From Bacillus gobiensis (lineage in GTDB: Bacteria; Bacillota; Bacilli; Bacillales; Bacillaceae): a stretch of 64,000 nt of DNA. Where the stretch lies: the NCBI RefSeq assembly GCF_001278705.1, contig NZ_CP012600.1, forward strand, positions 1,674,190 to 1,738,189, given 5' to 3'. Position 1 is the first letter of the stretch, and each line of letters begins with the position of its first letter. Shown one piece after another: positions 53,163-63,260 of this stretch. The position numbers and the translations under genes were made by a program. The notes under the pieces were generated by a model. That model ran no database searches. It saw only the letters and a program-made list of their open reading frames with translations, and was not told the DNA's origin.

Positions 53163-53795
53163 TTGTTTCCACAACGACAAATACGAAACGGTCCACAGCA
53201 GATGGGCAGACCAAGAATGCCAAGAGCTCTTCGGCAACAGCAAGCTGCAAATTTCCAAATGAATCGATTTCAACAGCCGCAGCCTCCAATTCAACAGCCA
53301 TTTCAACAGATGGGCCAATTTTTCCCTCAGCCGCCAGGGGCAGGTGCAGGGAATGACGCAGGGGCAGGAGGAATCAGAGGACTTCTCTCCAAATTCTTAC
53401 CAGGCGCAGGCGGCTTGCCAGGAGCAGGTACAGGTTCTGGTCTGCAAAGCCTACAAGGACTACAGAATCTTGCAAATCCAGCCAATATTTCCGGAATGCT
53501 CGGTAATGTCCAAAAAATGCTCGGAATGGCTCAGCAAATTACACCGATGGTCCAGCAATACGGACCTCTGGTCAGAAATATTCCTTCCATGATAAAGTTA
53601 TACAGCCAGCTAAACAAAGCTGACGATGCAAACAGCAAAGAAGACAAATCTTCAGCTGAAAATTCAAATGAAACAATGCAAGCAAGCTCTCAGCAAAAAA
53701 AGAAAAAAAAGACGGCAGCAGATAGCGGACAGCCCGCTTCAAAGCCTTCTAGCAACCAGCCTTCCGGAAGCTCAAGACCTAGGCTGTATGTATAA
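53163..53795 (+). CDS. yqfQ: VrrA/YqfQ low-complexity protein
   Basis: A 210-residue protein beginning at a TTG with GAAAGGAGG ahead. A glutamine/proline-rich N-terminus (QQPQPPIQQPFQQMGQFFPQ) gives way to a glycine-rich stretch. Then comes a conserved helical block (NISGMLGNVQKMLGMAQQIT) and a lysine/serine-rich tail. This is the VrrA family, whose B. anthracis member carries variable-number repeats in the same region; the GQA-rich region may vary here too. Possibly a coat or surface protein. Confidence 0.85.
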   Translation: MFPQRQIRNGPQQMGRPRMPRALRQQQAANFQMNRFQQPQPPIQQPFQQMGQFFPQPPGAGAGNDAGAGGIRGLLSKFLPGAGGLPGAGTGSGLQSLQGLQNLANPANISGMLGNVQKMLGMAQQITPMVQQYGPLVRNIPSMIKLYSQLNKADDANSKEDKSSAENSNETMQASSQQKKKKKTAADSGQPASKPSSNQPSGSSRPRLYV

Positions 53796-53801
53796 GAATC
53801 T

Positions 53802-53830
53802 TTGATATCCAATGTGAGATCAGCTATAAT
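53802..53830 (+). promoter_or_regulatory. SigA promoter between yqfQ and ispH
   Basis: TTGATA (53802..53807), 17 bases, TATAAT (53825..53830): near-consensus. It starts seven bases after the yqfQ stop and lies before the terminator-like hairpin at 53855, so its transcript meets that hairpin about 20 bases after starting. Confidence 0.75.
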
Positions 53831-53854
53831 AGAAGAAAGAGAACCTGAGAGTAT

Positions 53855-53882
53855 AAAGCCGTTTACAACGGCTTTTTATTTT
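53855..53882 (+). terminator. Terminator or attenuator in the ispH leader
   Basis: AAAGCCGTT and AACGGCTTT form a 9-bp stem around TAC, followed by TTATTTT. It can stop transcription from yqfQ and also from the promoter at 53802. Confidence 0.8.
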
Positions 53883-53920
53883 GTGACGTCTCTTAAGCTT
53901 CGATTGTAGGAGGAACAAGA

Positions 53921-54862
53921 ATGAATGTAATTAAAATATCTCCGCGCGGCTATTGCTATGGAGTTGTTGACGCAATGGTTATTGCAAAAAATGCGGCTCT
54001 TGATAAATCTCTTCCTCGACCGATCTATATCCTTGGAATGATTGTTCATAATAAGCACGTGACAGATGCCTTTGAAGAGGACGGCATCATTACGCTGGAT
54101 GGCACAAACCGTTTGGAAATTATTAAAAATGTAGATAAAGGGACGATCATCTTTACGGCTCACGGTGTGTCACCTGAAGTACGGAAAATTGCTGAAGATA
54201 AAGGGCTGGTTGCAATTGACGCGACTTGTCCGGATGTAACAAAAACCCATAATCTAATTTTGGATATGAAAGAAAAAGGATATCACGTTATCTATATCGG
54301 CAAGAAAGGACATCCGGAACCAGAGGGCGCTGTAGGTGTAGCACCTGATATCGTTCATTTAGTAGAAACAGAAGAAGACGTCGCTAACCTTAACATACAG
54401 AATGACAAAATTATAGTTACAAACCAAACCACTATGTCGCAATGGGATGTTCACGATATCATGGAGCAAGTAAAAGAAAAATATCCTCATGTTGAATTTC
54501 ACCAGGAGATTTGTTTGGCAACTCAAGTCAGACAAGAGGCCGTGTCTGAACAAGCGAAACAAGCTGATTTAACGATTGTTGTTGGAGATCCAAAAAGCAA
54601 TAACTCCAACCGGCTCGCACAGGTCTCTGAAGAAATTGCCGGTACAAAAGCTTACCGTATCGGTGATATTAGCGAACTAAAGCTTGAGTGGCTAAAGAAT
54701 GTAGAAACTGTAGCAATCACAGCAGGGGCGTCTACACCGACTCCTATTACAAAGGAAGTTATTCGGTTTTTGGAAGGCTTCAATTGGGAAGATGAATCGA
54801 CCTGGACGATAAAGCATGACATTCCACTGAAAAAAATACTGCCAAAGGTTAAAGCAAAATAA
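53921..54862 (+). CDS. ispH: HMBPP reductase IspH
   Basis: A 313-residue [4Fe-4S] enzyme, last step of the MEP pathway, giving IPP and DMAPP. The cluster cysteines are C12 (RGYCYGV), C103 (DATCPDV) and C198 (QEICLAT). Also seen: HGVSPEVR, the substrate-binding [13 protein letters not shown] and [18 protein letters not shown] precedes the ATG. Opposite strand to yqfO, with its own terminator. Confidence 0.96.
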   Translation: MNVIKISPRGYCYGVVDAMVIAKNAALDKSLPRPIYILGMIVHNKHVTDAFEEDGIITLDGTNRLEIIKNVDKGTIIFTAHGVSPEVRKIAEDKGLVAIDATCPDVTKTHNLILDMKEKGYHVIYIGKKGHPEPEGAVGVAPDIVHLVETEEDVANLNIQNDKIIVTNQTTMSQWDVHDIMEQVKEKYPHVEFHQEICLATQVRQEAVSEQAKQADLTIVVGDPKSNNSNRLAQVSEEIAGTKAYRIGDISELKLEWLKNVETVAITAGASTPTPITKEVIRFLEGFNWEDESTWTIKHDIPLKKILPKVKAK

Positions 54863-54888
54863 GAGGCTGGTTCGCCAGCCTCTTATTT
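54863..54888 (+). terminator. Terminator after ispH
   Basis: AGAGGCTGG-TTCG-CCAGCCTCT, a perfect stem with a stable UUCG-type loop, then TATTTAT. Confidence 0.85.
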
Positions 54889-54926
54889 ATCGTTTGCATG
54901 CAATTTAATTATCACCGCACCATATC

Positions 54927-56036
54927 TTATAGAAATACGAAGGGATTGGTATCTGTACTAGAAGCAGCAAATGATATCTCCATTTTGCATTTAGCTTCCA
55001 ATAAATCAGCAAGCCCCTGCTTCATTATTTTTTCTGCATAATGCCCCGGATCCACGAGATTTAATCCTTCGGCAACGGCATCCTGAGCTACATGAAAATA
55101 AATATCACCTGTTACGAATACATCAGCGCCCATCTTTTTTGCGTTGCTCATAAACTTGTTCCCGTCTCCACCTAGGACTGCCACCTTTTTGACTAAGGCT
55201 TGCGGGTTCCCAGACATACGAACTCCGCCCACTTGAAGTTTGTCCTTTACATACAGGGCGAAATCGTGCAGCGTCATTTCTTGCTCGATTGTCCCAATTC
55301 TTCCTAATCCTTTTTTAATTGAAGCTTGCTCGACTGGATAAATATCGTAAGCTACTTCTTCATACGGATGAGCCTCCAGCATTGCAGCAAGCACCTGTTT
55401 TTTTATTCGTGATGGAAAAATCGTCTCCAGCCTGACTTCATGGACAAGCTCCAGCTCACCCACGGTTCCGATAAAAGGATCTGACCCCTCGAGCGGACGG
55501 AAGCTGCCTATCCCTTCTGTGGAAAAAGCGCAGTGGCTATAGTCGCCAATGTGCCCTGCTCCAGCATTACCGACAGCTCTCCTAACGTTTTCTTCATGCT
55601 CCTTTGGTACAAATACGACTAATTTATTCATCGGATCTGAAAAAGTCGGTACAAGCACCTCCGTATTTTTCAGCATCAGTGCTTCAGCCAGCATGTCATT
55701 GACACCGCCATCTGTAACATCCAAATTCGTATGTGCCGCGTAAACGGCAATATCATGCTTCACACATAGCTCGATGACCTTGCCGCTCGGGTGATTCGTT
55801 TCAACCTTTTTTAATGGCCGAAAAATGGGTGGATGGTGGGCAATGATTAGATCAGCTTGTTCTTTTATCGCTTCTTTTACAACATCCTCAGAGACATCGA
55901 GCGTAATCATCACTTTCTTCACTTCTTTATGTAACGTTCCGATTTGAAGTCCGATTGGATCCCCTTCAACCGCATAAGAAGGCGGGCAAAAGTCTTCAAA
56001 CCATTTGATAAAATCGGTACCGCTTTGCTTAGACAT
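54927..56036 (-). CDS. yqfO: Nif3-like dinuclear metal protein YqfO
   Basis: A 369-residue Nif3 family protein with a central inserted PII-like domain (about residues 130-235), typical of the long Gram-positive form. Metal motifs are DLIIAHHPPIF, AVYAAHTNLDV and, near the end, VDPGHYAEK. It may act as GTP cyclohydrolase-type or RNA-modifying factor; the exact role is unsettled. It overlaps the end of trmK by eight bases, so the two are coupled. The ATG at 56036 follows GAGGAGG. Confidence 0.92.
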   Translation of the reverse strand: MSKQSGTDFIKWFEDFCPPSYAVEGDPIGLQIGTLHKEVKKVMITLDVSEDVVKEAIKEQADLIIAHHPPIFRPLKKVETNHPSGKVIELCVKHDIAVYAAHTNLDVTDGGVNDMLAEALMLKNTEVLVPTFSDPMNKLVVFVPKEHEENVRRAVGNAGAGHIGDYSHCAFSTEGIGSFRPLEGSDPFIGTVGELELVHEVRLETIFPSRIKKQVLAAMLEAHPYEEVAYDIYPVEQASIKKGLGRIGTIEQEMTLHDFALYVKDKLQVGGVRMSGNPQALVKKVAVLGGDGNKFMSNAKKMGADVFVTGDIYFHVAQDAVAEGLNLVDPGHYAEKIMKQGLADLLEAKCKMEISFAASSTDTNPFVFL

Positions 56037-56745
56037 GTGACAGAACCTCCTCAATTAGATTGATTTGCGTAAGTATTTCTTTCATCTTTTCTCTGTTTGT
56101 TTCTGAATCTGCTGCTTTTTTGACTGAGGTATAGATGGTGTTTAAGTGCTCAAGTTCAAAAGACCATTTTTTTCGAAAAACATCATTCTTTTCCTTTGCC
56201 AATAACGGACCTGTTAAAATCCCCGCTTCAAACATAATGGATTGGTAAGGACGGTCTCTATCCCCTTTTTCCGCAGCAATAACCTCATAAATTTTATCAT
56301 CTTCTTCAAGAATCGTTTCTTGCAGAATCTCGTAATGTTCTTTATACAGCCACGTTCTCACGTGATGAGAATGAATGTTGGGCTGAAGTACGAGCCGTTC
56401 CGATCCTGTCAGCTTATCTTTTCCATTTTCTAAAATTTGGGCGATTAATGAGCCTCCCATACCTGCAATTGTCACACATTGAACTTCTCCGGGCGTTAAT
56501 ATTTCAAGGCCGTTTCCTTTTCTTACGGAAATTTTTGAATCCAGCTTAGATTTTATCACTTGAGAGACTGCCGATTGATAAGGGCCCTCTGATATCTCAC
56601 CAGCTATAGCCTTTAAAGCTATGCCGTTCAACACAGCGTAGCAAGGTAAATACGCATGATCGGAGCCGATATCGGCAAATGTACAGCCTTCATTGAGCAT
56701 TAACGCCACCGTTTCAAGCCTTTTCGATAATTTCGTTTCATTCAT
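56029..56745 (-). CDS. trmK: tRNA (adenine(22)-N(1))-methyltransferase TrmK
   Basis: A 238-residue SAM-dependent enzyme with a Rossmann N-domain (FADIGSDHAYLPCYAVLNG; CVTIAGMGGSLIAQIL) and a C-terminal coiled coil. It methylates A22 of tRNA. Its place between cccA and yqfO is conserved in Bacilli. Confidence 0.93.
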   Translation of the reverse strand: MNETKLSKRLETVALMLNEGCTFADIGSDHAYLPCYAVLNGIALKAIAGEISEGPYQSAVSQVIKSKLDSKISVRKGNGLEILTPGEVQCVTIAGMGGSLIAQILENGKDKLTGSERLVLQPNIHSHHVRTWLYKEHYEILQETILEEDDKIYEVIAAEKGDRDRPYQSIMFEAGILTGPLLAKEKNDVFRKKWSFELEHLNTIYTSVKKAADSETNREKMKEILTQINLIEEVLSHV

Positions 56746-56796
56746 GTCATCACTTCTTTACTAATAAAATAATTATGGAATGCACTATATATATTA

Positions 56797-56829
56797 AAAA
56801 AAAGTCCTCTCAAATGCAAAGGACTTTTT
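56797..56829 (-). terminator. Terminator after cccA
   Basis: Minus-strand AAAAAAGTCCT and AGGACTTTTTTTT arms around a 12-base loop. Confidence 0.88.
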
Positions 56830-56837
56830 TACATGCA

Positions 56838-57197
56838 TTACTTGATCTCTGAAACCCATTTTGCCATTTCATCCAGCTTTTCTTCCGGAACCAGTCCAGC
56901 CGGCATGCCGCCTCCGCCATTTTGTATCTTTTCTTTGATACCTCCAACGTCCCTTTTCTCGCCGACACCCTTCAAGCTGGGGCCAGATACCCCTTCATAA
57001 TTTTCCCCGTGGCAGCTGACGCAGCTTTGCTTGTATATTTCTTCAGGTGAAGCGTTTGCATTTTCCTCTTTTGCAGGCTCCTTCCCTCCACTTGCTATTT
57101 CTCTTTCATCTCCTAACCCCTTAATTGATAAAACGAAAACTAAGCCAATTCCTATCAAGGCAATAAATAAAAATGGTATCAACGGATTGCGTTTCAT
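56838..57197 (-). CDS. cccA: Membrane-bound cytochrome c550 (CccA)
   Basis: A 119-residue protein: N-terminal anchor helix (IPFLFIALIGIGLVFVLSI), a glutamate-rich linker, and a small class I cytochrome c. Haem attachment CVSCH (residues about 67-71) and the distal methionine in GGGGMPAGLVPE. It carries electrons on the outer face of the membrane. The ATG at 57197 is nine bases from AAAGGGGG; the longer frame is not homologous. Confidence 0.93.
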   Translation of the reverse strand: MKRNPLIPFLFIALIGIGLVFVLSIKGLGDEREIASGGKEPAKEENANASPEEIYKQSCVSCHGENYEGVSGPSLKGVGEKRDVGGIKEKIQNGGGGMPAGLVPEEKLDEMAKWVSEIK

Positions 57198-57462
57198 TCG
57201 GCACATCCCCCTTTGTGATAACCCCGATCCACATATGTAAGCACTTTCTCTTTTTATTTTACAAAATGGAAAGAAAATATGATAGGAAAAAACTCTGTTG
57301 TTCACAGTTTAGACATATATTTAGCTTAATCGGGTATTCCCTGACTTTAAATTATTTCTCCGAAAATAAAAATTCAACCGATAGAGGGTTTGCAAAACCG
57401 GAGAAAATTAAGTAAAATGAAGTAAAGTAATAAATACAGCGTTTTCATAAAATTTGTGATAA

Positions 57463-57492
57463 AAAAGAGAACGGTTTTTCATTCCGTTCTCA
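57463..57492 (-). terminator. Terminator of the dnaG-sigA operon
   Basis: Minus-strand GAGAACGG and CCGTTCTC arms around AATGAAAAA, then six T. Confidence 0.88.
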
Positions 57493-57499
57493 CACAACT

Positions 57500-58618
57500 C
57501 TATTCTAAAAAGTCTTTCAATCGTTTGCTTCTGCTTGGATGTCTAAGCTTACGAAGAGCTTTGGCTTCAATTTGGCGAATCCGTTCTCTTGTAACGCCAA
57601 ATACCTTGCCAACTTCTTCAAGCGTGCGTGTTCTTCCATCATCAAGGCCAAAACGCAGGCGAAGAACGTTTTCTTCCCGGTCGGTCAATGTGTCTAAAAC
57701 ATCTTCAAGCTGTTCTTTCAACAGCTCGTAAGCTGCATGATCAGATGGAGAAGTCGCTTCTTGGTCTTCAATAAAATCGCCTAAATGAGAGTCGTCTTCT
57801 TCGCCAATTGGAGTTTCCAACGAAACTGGCTCTTGAGCAATTTTTAAGATCTCACGAACTTTTTCAGGCGTAAGATCCATGTCTTCTGCAATTTCTTCTG
57901 GGAAAGGCTCACGTCCAAGATCTTGAAGAAGCTGTCTTTGTACACGTATCAGCTTATTAATCGTTTCTACCATATGGACAGGAATCCGAATCGTTCTGGC
58001 TTGATCAGCAATCGCTCTTGTAATTGCCTGCCTGATCCACCATGTCGCATACGTACTGAACTTGTAGCCTTTACGGTAATCGAATTTTTCAACGGCTTTC
58101 ATTAAGCCCATGTTTCCTTCTTGGATGAGATCCAAGAAGAGCATGCCTCGGCCAACGTATCGCTTTGCAATACTTACAACCAATCTCAGGTTCGCTTCTG
58201 CCAGGCGTCGTTTTGATTCTTCATCGCCCTCTTCTATTTTTTTGGCATAGGTAATTTCTTCTTTTGCAGATAACAAATTTACCCGGCCAATTTCTTTCAA
58301 ATACATACGGACTGGATCATTTATTTTGACTCCCGGAGGAACGCTTAGATCATTTAAGTCAAACTCTTCTTCTTTGGCAAGCTGTTGGACGTCAGGATCT
58401 TGAGTCTCCTCATTCTCGCTTATTAATTCAACACCTTGCTCACCTAAAAATTCATAATATTCATCCATTTGGTCTGATTCAATTTCGAAACTTGACATAC
58501 GCTCGGCAATTTCCTCATATGTCAAAACTCCACGTTTTTTCCCCACCTCTGTCAACTGATCTCTTATCTGCTCAAACGTGAATTCAGTTTCAGTTTCGTG
58601 CGTTTGTTTATCAGCCAT
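57500..58618 (-). CDS. sigA: Housekeeping sigma factor SigA (RpoD)
   Basis: A 372-residue sigma-70. Region 1.1 at the N-terminus, then [20 protein letters not shown] (1.2), [20 protein letters not shown] (2.1-2.2), [20 protein letters not shown] (2.3-2.4) which reads the -10 box, and region 4.2 [20 protein letters not shown] which reads the -35. One residue longer than B. subtilis SigA. Downstream of dnaG, in the classic macromolecular synthesis cluster. Confidence 0.98.
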   Translation of the reverse strand: MADKQTHETETEFTFEQIRDQLTEVGKKRGVLTYEEIAERMSSFEIESDQMDEYYEFLGEQGVELISENEETQDPDVQQLAKEEEFDLNDLSVPPGVKINDPVRMYLKEIGRVNLLSAKEEITYAKKIEEGDEESKRRLAEANLRLVVSIAKRYVGRGMLFLDLIQEGNMGLMKAVEKFDYRKGYKFSTYATWWIRQAITRAIADQARTIRIPVHMVETINKLIRVQRQLLQDLGREPFPEEIAEDMDLTPEKVREILKIAQEPVSLETPIGEEDDSHLGDFIEDQEATSPSDHAAYELLKEQLEDVLDTLTDREENVLRLRFGLDDGRTRTLEEVGKVFGVTRERIRQIEAKALRKLRHPSRSKRLKDFLE

Positions 58619-58795
58619 TCATGGATACCTCCTTCCAAAAACCAAATATTCTAAAGCATACTCTCTGGTATATCGAAAACGTCTTGAAAATAAACAAGAA
58701 TCGTACAGATTGCTCCTCCGTAAGGATTCATTGCAATCGATTTAATTTATCCTGCATTCACAGGGTGTAAGCCTCCACCTTAGAGAAGTTTTACT

Positions 58796-60610
58796 TTATT
58801 TTAAAGACCGAGTAAGCTTCACAATTTCTTGGGCTAAAGCAGCTGCCGCTAAAAAATCTTTTTTCCGTTCGGCTTCCTGTCTTTTTTCTTCTTTTTCCCG
58901 GATCACTGACTTGTTTCGGTAATTGAGGATTTTCCTCGTATAATCCGACAGTTCTTCTTCCGATATTTCACGATCGTTATGCCCCATCACAATTTCCGAT
59001 AAAATCTGGTTAAGAGCCTGATCATTCATTTTACCCATCAATTTGCTAATGGAAACATCTAAACCTTCTTCGTACATCGCATAAATATAAGCGGCTATTG
59101 CCCTGTGTTCATCGAGGTTAAAATCAAGCCCGATCCGATCAAGTACTTTTCTTATCATCTCCGGGTCATGAACCATGTGCGCCAAGAGAGTCCGCTCCGC
59201 ATTTTCATAGGCAGGACGAATCCTCCAAGGCTTAGCTTTTGTTTGGGTAACAGCAGGCTTCGGAGCTGCCTCCTTTTTTTGAGCCTGTTGAGTATTATGA
59301 TCATAAACAGATAATTGCTCTTGTAAAGAATCATATGAAAGCGAAAATTCATCTGAAAGCTGTTTGATATACACTTCTTTTTCAAGAGCCGTCGGCAGCC
59401 TGCTAATTTCCTTCAATACATTCTCTATATAGGAAATTCGTTCTCCCTCATCAGAGAGATTTTTCCCCTTTTTAAAGTATTGAAGCTTAAATGCCATAAA
59501 CGAAACGCTTGCCCCTATTACATCAGTTTTAAATTTGTCGCCGCCAAATTTTCTGATGTAGTCATCAGGATCAAGATGATCAGGCATCATTGCAATTCTG
59601 ACCTTGCAGTCTTTCTTTATTAATAGTTCAGCTGCTTTTTGCGCGGCCTCGAAACCTGCTCGATCTGAATCGTAACAAATGATGACTTCATTCGTATTCC
59701 TGCGTATCAACCGCGCATGCTCATCTGTGAGTGACGTTCCCATTGTAGCAATAGCTTCATTCACTCCGGATTTGACTGCGGATATGACATCTGCAAACCC
59801 TTCAAATAAAACAGCCCTTTCCTGTTTTCTGATATGTACTCGGGATTGATGAAAGTGATACAAAAGCTTGCTTTTATGAAATAAAGGAGACTCAGGACTG
59901 TTCATATACTTCGGCTGCTGATTATCCGCAAGTGACCTGCCGGAAAACGCCACTGTTTTTCCGTGATGGTCATGGATCGGAAATATGATTCGGTTCCTGA
60001 ACCTGTCAAAGTAGCCGTCTCCTGACTCTTTTTTCACAAGCAATCCTGCTTTTGCCATCATTTCCGGGTCAAACCCCCGTTTTTCAAGGAACTTTGTCAT
60101 GAAATCCCACGAGTTTAAAGAATACCCAATCTCAAACTTTTCGATATCTTCATTCGAAAAACCTCTGTCCTGAAGATAATCCAATGCTTCTTGGCCTTCC
60201 TTTGTATTCACCAGCAAATGATGGTAAAATTTCTTAGAAAGCTCGTGGGCTTCAATCATTTTCAGATCATCTGAACCTTCTTCTGATGTTGGGACGGCTG
60301 CGTGTGACACATCATCAGGAATATCAATGTGGTACTTTTCAGCAAGAACCAAAACAGCTTGCGGAAAGGAATACCCTTCCAGCTGCTTTAAAAATGAGAA
60401 AACATCACCACCCGCACCACAGCCAAAGCAATGAAAGATTTGCTTATCAGCTGAAACGGAAAAGGACGGGGTATTTTCTCCATGAAAAGGACACAGTCCA
60501 AAGTAATTCCGGCCCTGCTTTTTCAATTGCACATATTCACCAATCACTTCAACAATATCAGCTGACTTTTGGACACTGTTTATCGTTTCTTCAGGAATCA
60601 TATTTGCCAT
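58796..60610 (-). CDS. dnaG: DNA primase DnaG
   Basis: A 604-residue primase. Zinc-binding domain C40, H43, C61, C64 ([27 protein letters not shown]), RNA polymerase core, TOPRIM with [11 protein letters not shown] and [12 protein letters not shown], and a C-terminal helicase-binding domain from about 450. Makes RNA primers for DNA replication with DnaB/DnaC. 177 bases separate it from sigA. Confidence 0.97.
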   Translation of the reverse strand: MANMIPEETINSVQKSADIVEVIGEYVQLKKQGRNYFGLCPFHGENTPSFSVSADKQIFHCFGCGAGGDVFSFLKQLEGYSFPQAVLVLAEKYHIDIPDDVSHAAVPTSEEGSDDLKMIEAHELSKKFYHHLLVNTKEGQEALDYLQDRGFSNEDIEKFEIGYSLNSWDFMTKFLEKRGFDPEMMAKAGLLVKKESGDGYFDRFRNRIIFPIHDHHGKTVAFSGRSLADNQQPKYMNSPESPLFHKSKLLYHFHQSRVHIRKQERAVLFEGFADVISAVKSGVNEAIATMGTSLTDEHARLIRRNTNEVIICYDSDRAGFEAAQKAAELLIKKDCKVRIAMMPDHLDPDDYIRKFGGDKFKTDVIGASVSFMAFKLQYFKKGKNLSDEGERISYIENVLKEISRLPTALEKEVYIKQLSDEFSLSYDSLQEQLSVYDHNTQQAQKKEAAPKPAVTQTKAKPWRIRPAYENAERTLLAHMVHDPEMIRKVLDRIGLDFNLDEHRAIAAYIYAMYEEGLDVSISKLMGKMNDQALNQILSEIVMGHNDREISEEELSDYTRKILNYRNKSVIREKEEKRQEAERKKDFLAAAALAQEIVKLTRSLK

Positions 60611-60645
60611 TTAAAAACACTCCGTCGTACATAATTCGATATGAA

Positions 60646-61134
60646 TTAAATAATTCCTTCATTATTCGACAAGATTTTTTGCAATCGGGCAGAAAAACGT
60701 TCACGATCCTCTTTAACAAGCTTTTTAGGGCCTTTCATGTGTACGCCCCGCCTGCGCTCCTTTTGAGAAAGATATCGTCTTTCTAATGCAAGGTCAATTG
60801 TTGATTCGTGATATAAACGGCCTCTTTCAGAAATAACTGTCGCATGTTTTCCCAGAAGCAAGGACGCGAGTCCGATATCTTGTGTGACCGCGATATCACC
60901 TGCACGTATATGGTTCAGGATAAATAGGTCAACAGCTTCTTTTTGAGGATCTACATATTTCCAGTTTTCATTTTCTGATGTTTGCTGATAATGAACATAT
61001 GAAGCAACAAAGAGAATATTCGTGTGAAAGTTTGAGGCAACGAGCCGAATCTCATCTTTCACAGGACACGCATCTGCGTCCACAAAAATTGTCCTTTTCG
61101 CTTCATCAAGAAATTTAATTCTCCATCCCTCCAT
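60646..61134 (-). CDS. yqxD: UPF0178 (YaiI/YqxD) family protein
   Basis: A 162-residue NYN/PIN-like protein: [20 protein letters not shown] at the start and [19 protein letters not shown] in the middle, with conserved aspartates that suggest a nuclease fold. Function unknown. The ATG at 61134 is supported by AGGAGATTG; earlier in-frame codons are not conserved. Upstream of dnaG as in B. subtilis. Confidence 0.88.
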   Translation of the reverse strand: MEGWRIKFLDEAKRTIFVDADACPVKDEIRLVASNFHTNILFVASYVHYQQTSENENWKYVDPQKEAVDLFILNHIRAGDIAVTQDIGLASLLLGKHATVISERGRLYHESTIDLALERRYLSQKERRRGVHMKGPKKLVKEDRERFSARLQKILSNNEGII

Positions 61135-61351
61135 CAATCTCCTGCATTTCTCGTTATGCTTTTTGCAGACCGAAAAAAATCCTCCCATGTCGAAAGGTTT
61201 TATAAAGAGACTTCTTGACACGTTTTCCATACTAGTTTATTCGTTCATTGTCAAGCTTAAACCTAAATTCAATAATTTTATCACAATTTTTTATTATAAT
61301 ACAAAAGTTGATATTATGCTACATTTTTAACTCTTCCCTTTTTGCACAAAT

Positions 61352-61378
61352 GAAAAACCCAGGTGGAAGCTCCTGAGC
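61352..61378 (-). terminator. Terminator after ppsR
   Basis: Minus-strand CTCAGG and CCTGGG arms around a GC-rich loop, followed by five T. Confidence 0.65.
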
Positions 61379-61380
61379 CT

Positions 61381-62193
61381 TTACGGATTTTTCTTCATCA
61401 TACCTGCAATGATATTTGCCGTTTCTTCTACCGCCTTGTAAGAAACATCTACGACCTCACAGCCGATTCTCGTCACAATTTTTTCAAAATACTCTAATTC
61501 ATCTTTGATTCTGTTCATATTCGCATAGATTGCTTTATCATTGAGCCCGAGAGATTTTAAACGTTCCCTGCGTATATTATTTAGCTTATCAGGGCTGATT
61601 TTTAAACCGATACATTTCGAAGGATCAACTTTATACAATTCTTCAGGGGGATCCACTTCCGGCACAATAGGAACGTTCGCTACTTTTATTCGCTTGTGTG
61701 CCAAATATTGCGATAAAGGGGTTTTAGATGTTCTCGATACACCTATTAAAACGATATCTGCTTTTAAAATGCCCCTCGGATCACGTCCATCATCGTATTT
61801 CACTGCAAATTCAATGGCTTCAACCTTTTTGAAATAGTCTTCATCCAATTGGCGGACTCTTCCTGGTTCATATTTAGCAGCGAGCCCGTAAGAGGATTCC
61901 ATTTTATCAATTAACGGACCGATAATATCGTAATAAACGACATTTTCTTTTTCCGCTTCCGTGATTAAATACTCGCGCAGTTCAGGGACAACGAGAGTAA
62001 AGCATAGTATGCCCTTATCTGCTTTTGCAAGTGAAATAACTTCATTAATTGTCCCTTTGTCCTCAACATACGGAATTCTTCGAATATTTGTGTGATCAGA
62101 TGATCCGTTGAACTGGCTTGCCGCAGCTTTGACAACCAATTCGGCAGTTTCCCCTACAGAGTCAGATACAACATAAATAATATGATTGCTCAA
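61381..62193 (-). CDS. yqfL: PEP synthase/PPDK regulatory protein YqfL (DUF299)
   Basis: A 270-residue bifunctional ADP-dependent kinase/pyrophosphorylase of DUF299. The nucleotide loop is [19 protein letters not shown] at about 150-168, with N-terminal [20 protein letters not shown]. It controls phosphoenolpyruvate synthase or pyruvate phosphate dikinase. In B. subtilis YqfL works with CcpN, encoded just upstream, in control of gluconeogenesis. Confidence 0.93.
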   Translation of the reverse strand: MSNHIIYVVSDSVGETAELVVKAAASQFNGSSDHTNIRRIPYVEDKGTINEVISLAKADKGILCFTLVVPELREYLITEAEKENVVYYDIIGPLIDKMESSYGLAAKYEPGRVRQLDEDYFKKVEAIEFAVKYDDGRDPRGILKADIVLIGVSRTSKTPLSQYLAHKRIKVANVPIVPEVDPPEELYKVDPSKCIGLKISPDKLNNIRRERLKSLGLNDKAIYANMNRIKDELEYFEKIVTRIGCEVVDVSYKAVEETANIIAGMMKKNP

Positions 62194-62211
62194 TTCCCTT
62201 CCCCCTTGTTT

Positions 62212-62850
62212 CTACAGAATTTCATTTTCAGATAGGCTGACGAGCAATTTCGTCATATTGGTCTTCGTCACTCTGCCAATTACCTCTAATCCATTTTCTG
62301 TTTTCTTTACTACAGGCAGAGCGTCAATTTGTTTTTCGATCAAATTCTTGGCCACATCCATGATGAGATCTTCACGCTCACAGACGGTAATATTCGGCAT
62401 TCTGGTCATAATAATGTGGACCGGGATCGCAGAAAGTTCCTGCTTCCCCATACTGGCTCTTAGCAAATCCTTGCGCGATAGGATACCGACAAGCGCAGCG
62501 CTTTTATTAACAACGAATAGGGTCCCGACATCTTCAAGAAACATCGTACAGATGGCGTCATAAACCGACACATTTTCATGAATGACGACAGGAATGGATT
62601 GAAATTCCTTCACCTTAAGTTTATTTAATTTATCGGCTAACAGCTGCACACCAGTTTTTCCTGTATAAAAATACCCTACCCTCGGCCTGGCTTCCAAAAA
62701 ACCAGACATTGTAAGGATGGCAAGATCCGGCCGCAGGGTTGCCCGAGTTAAATGAAGCATGTCGGCAATATGCTCACCGGTTATCGGTCCATGCTCCTTT
62801 ACGATCTGCAAAATATGTTCCTGTCTTTTATTTAATTCGATCGTTTTCAC
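62212..62850 (-). CDS. ccpN: Gluconeogenesis repressor CcpN (YqzB)
   Basis: A 212-residue repressor: N-terminal helix-turn-helix KRQEHILQIVKEHGPITGEH and LTRATLRPDLAILTMSGFLE, then two CBS domains (about 80-140 and 148-205) ending SLSENEIL. Represses gapB and pckA under glycolytic conditions, sensing ATP/ADP. The GTG at 62850 gives exactly the B. subtilis length (212) and start (KTIELNKRQEHILQ), though AAAAGG is close to it. Overlong upstream frame is not conserved. 18 bases before yqfL. Confidence 0.95.
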   Translation of the reverse strand: MKTIELNKRQEHILQIVKEHGPITGEHIADMLHLTRATLRPDLAILTMSGFLEARPRVGYFYTGKTGVQLLADKLNKLKVKEFQSIPVVIHENVSVYDAICTMFLEDVGTLFVVNKSAALVGILSRKDLLRASMGKQELSAIPVHIIMTRMPNITVCEREDLIMDVAKNLIEKQIDALPVVKKTENGLEVIGRVTKTNMTKLLVSLSENEIL

Positions 62851-63157
62851 CGCCTTTTGCCACAGGGTCGACCCAGCATCTAAGTTCATTTTATCGCTCA
62901 GTAACAGGCAGCCTTGATTGAGAAGCCCGTAATAAAAAGAGTAGCAATCAGTCGGGGCAATTCAAACCCTATGATTGAAGGATCATTATATGATTTTCAA
63001 AAAAAATATGCCAGGCGATCTGAAGAAAGAAGATCGCCCGTTTCATACCGTTAAATGAAGTTCGCTCCGATCTATTTTACTATATTTTGATTCAAATTGG
63101 CAAAATACTTGTTCAATTTTTGCAAGATACGACTTTTTTTGAGGTTTCAAGACAAAA
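62851..63157. other. Intergenic region between recO and ccpN, without glyQS
   Basis: About 300 bases with no gene and no T-box signature. TATAAT on the minus strand near 62992..62987 may be the ccpN -10. A hairpin GGCGATCT/AGATCGCC lies at 63015..63040, with a run of eight T about eight bases after it on the minus strand. B. subtilis has glyQ-glyS here. Confidence 0.5.
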
Positions 63158-63204
63158 AGCTCCCGTCCCATTGTTTCAAAAAAACATTAGGACGGGAGCT
63201 TCCC
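63158..63204 (-). terminator. Terminator of recO
   Basis: Minus-strand AAGCTCCCGTCC and GGACGGGAGCTT (12 bp) with a second inner pairing AATGTTT/GAAACAATG-like, then TTTTTG. Confidence 0.9.
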
Positions 63205-63260
63205 TCAGTTTGATGAGCCAATTGCTATCACCAAACAGAAGTGTCCGCTTTTTGCGAGAG

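Noticed and set aside
62890-63260. T-box leader left from glyQS
   Set aside because: No AGGGTGGNACCGCG-type sequence on either strand.
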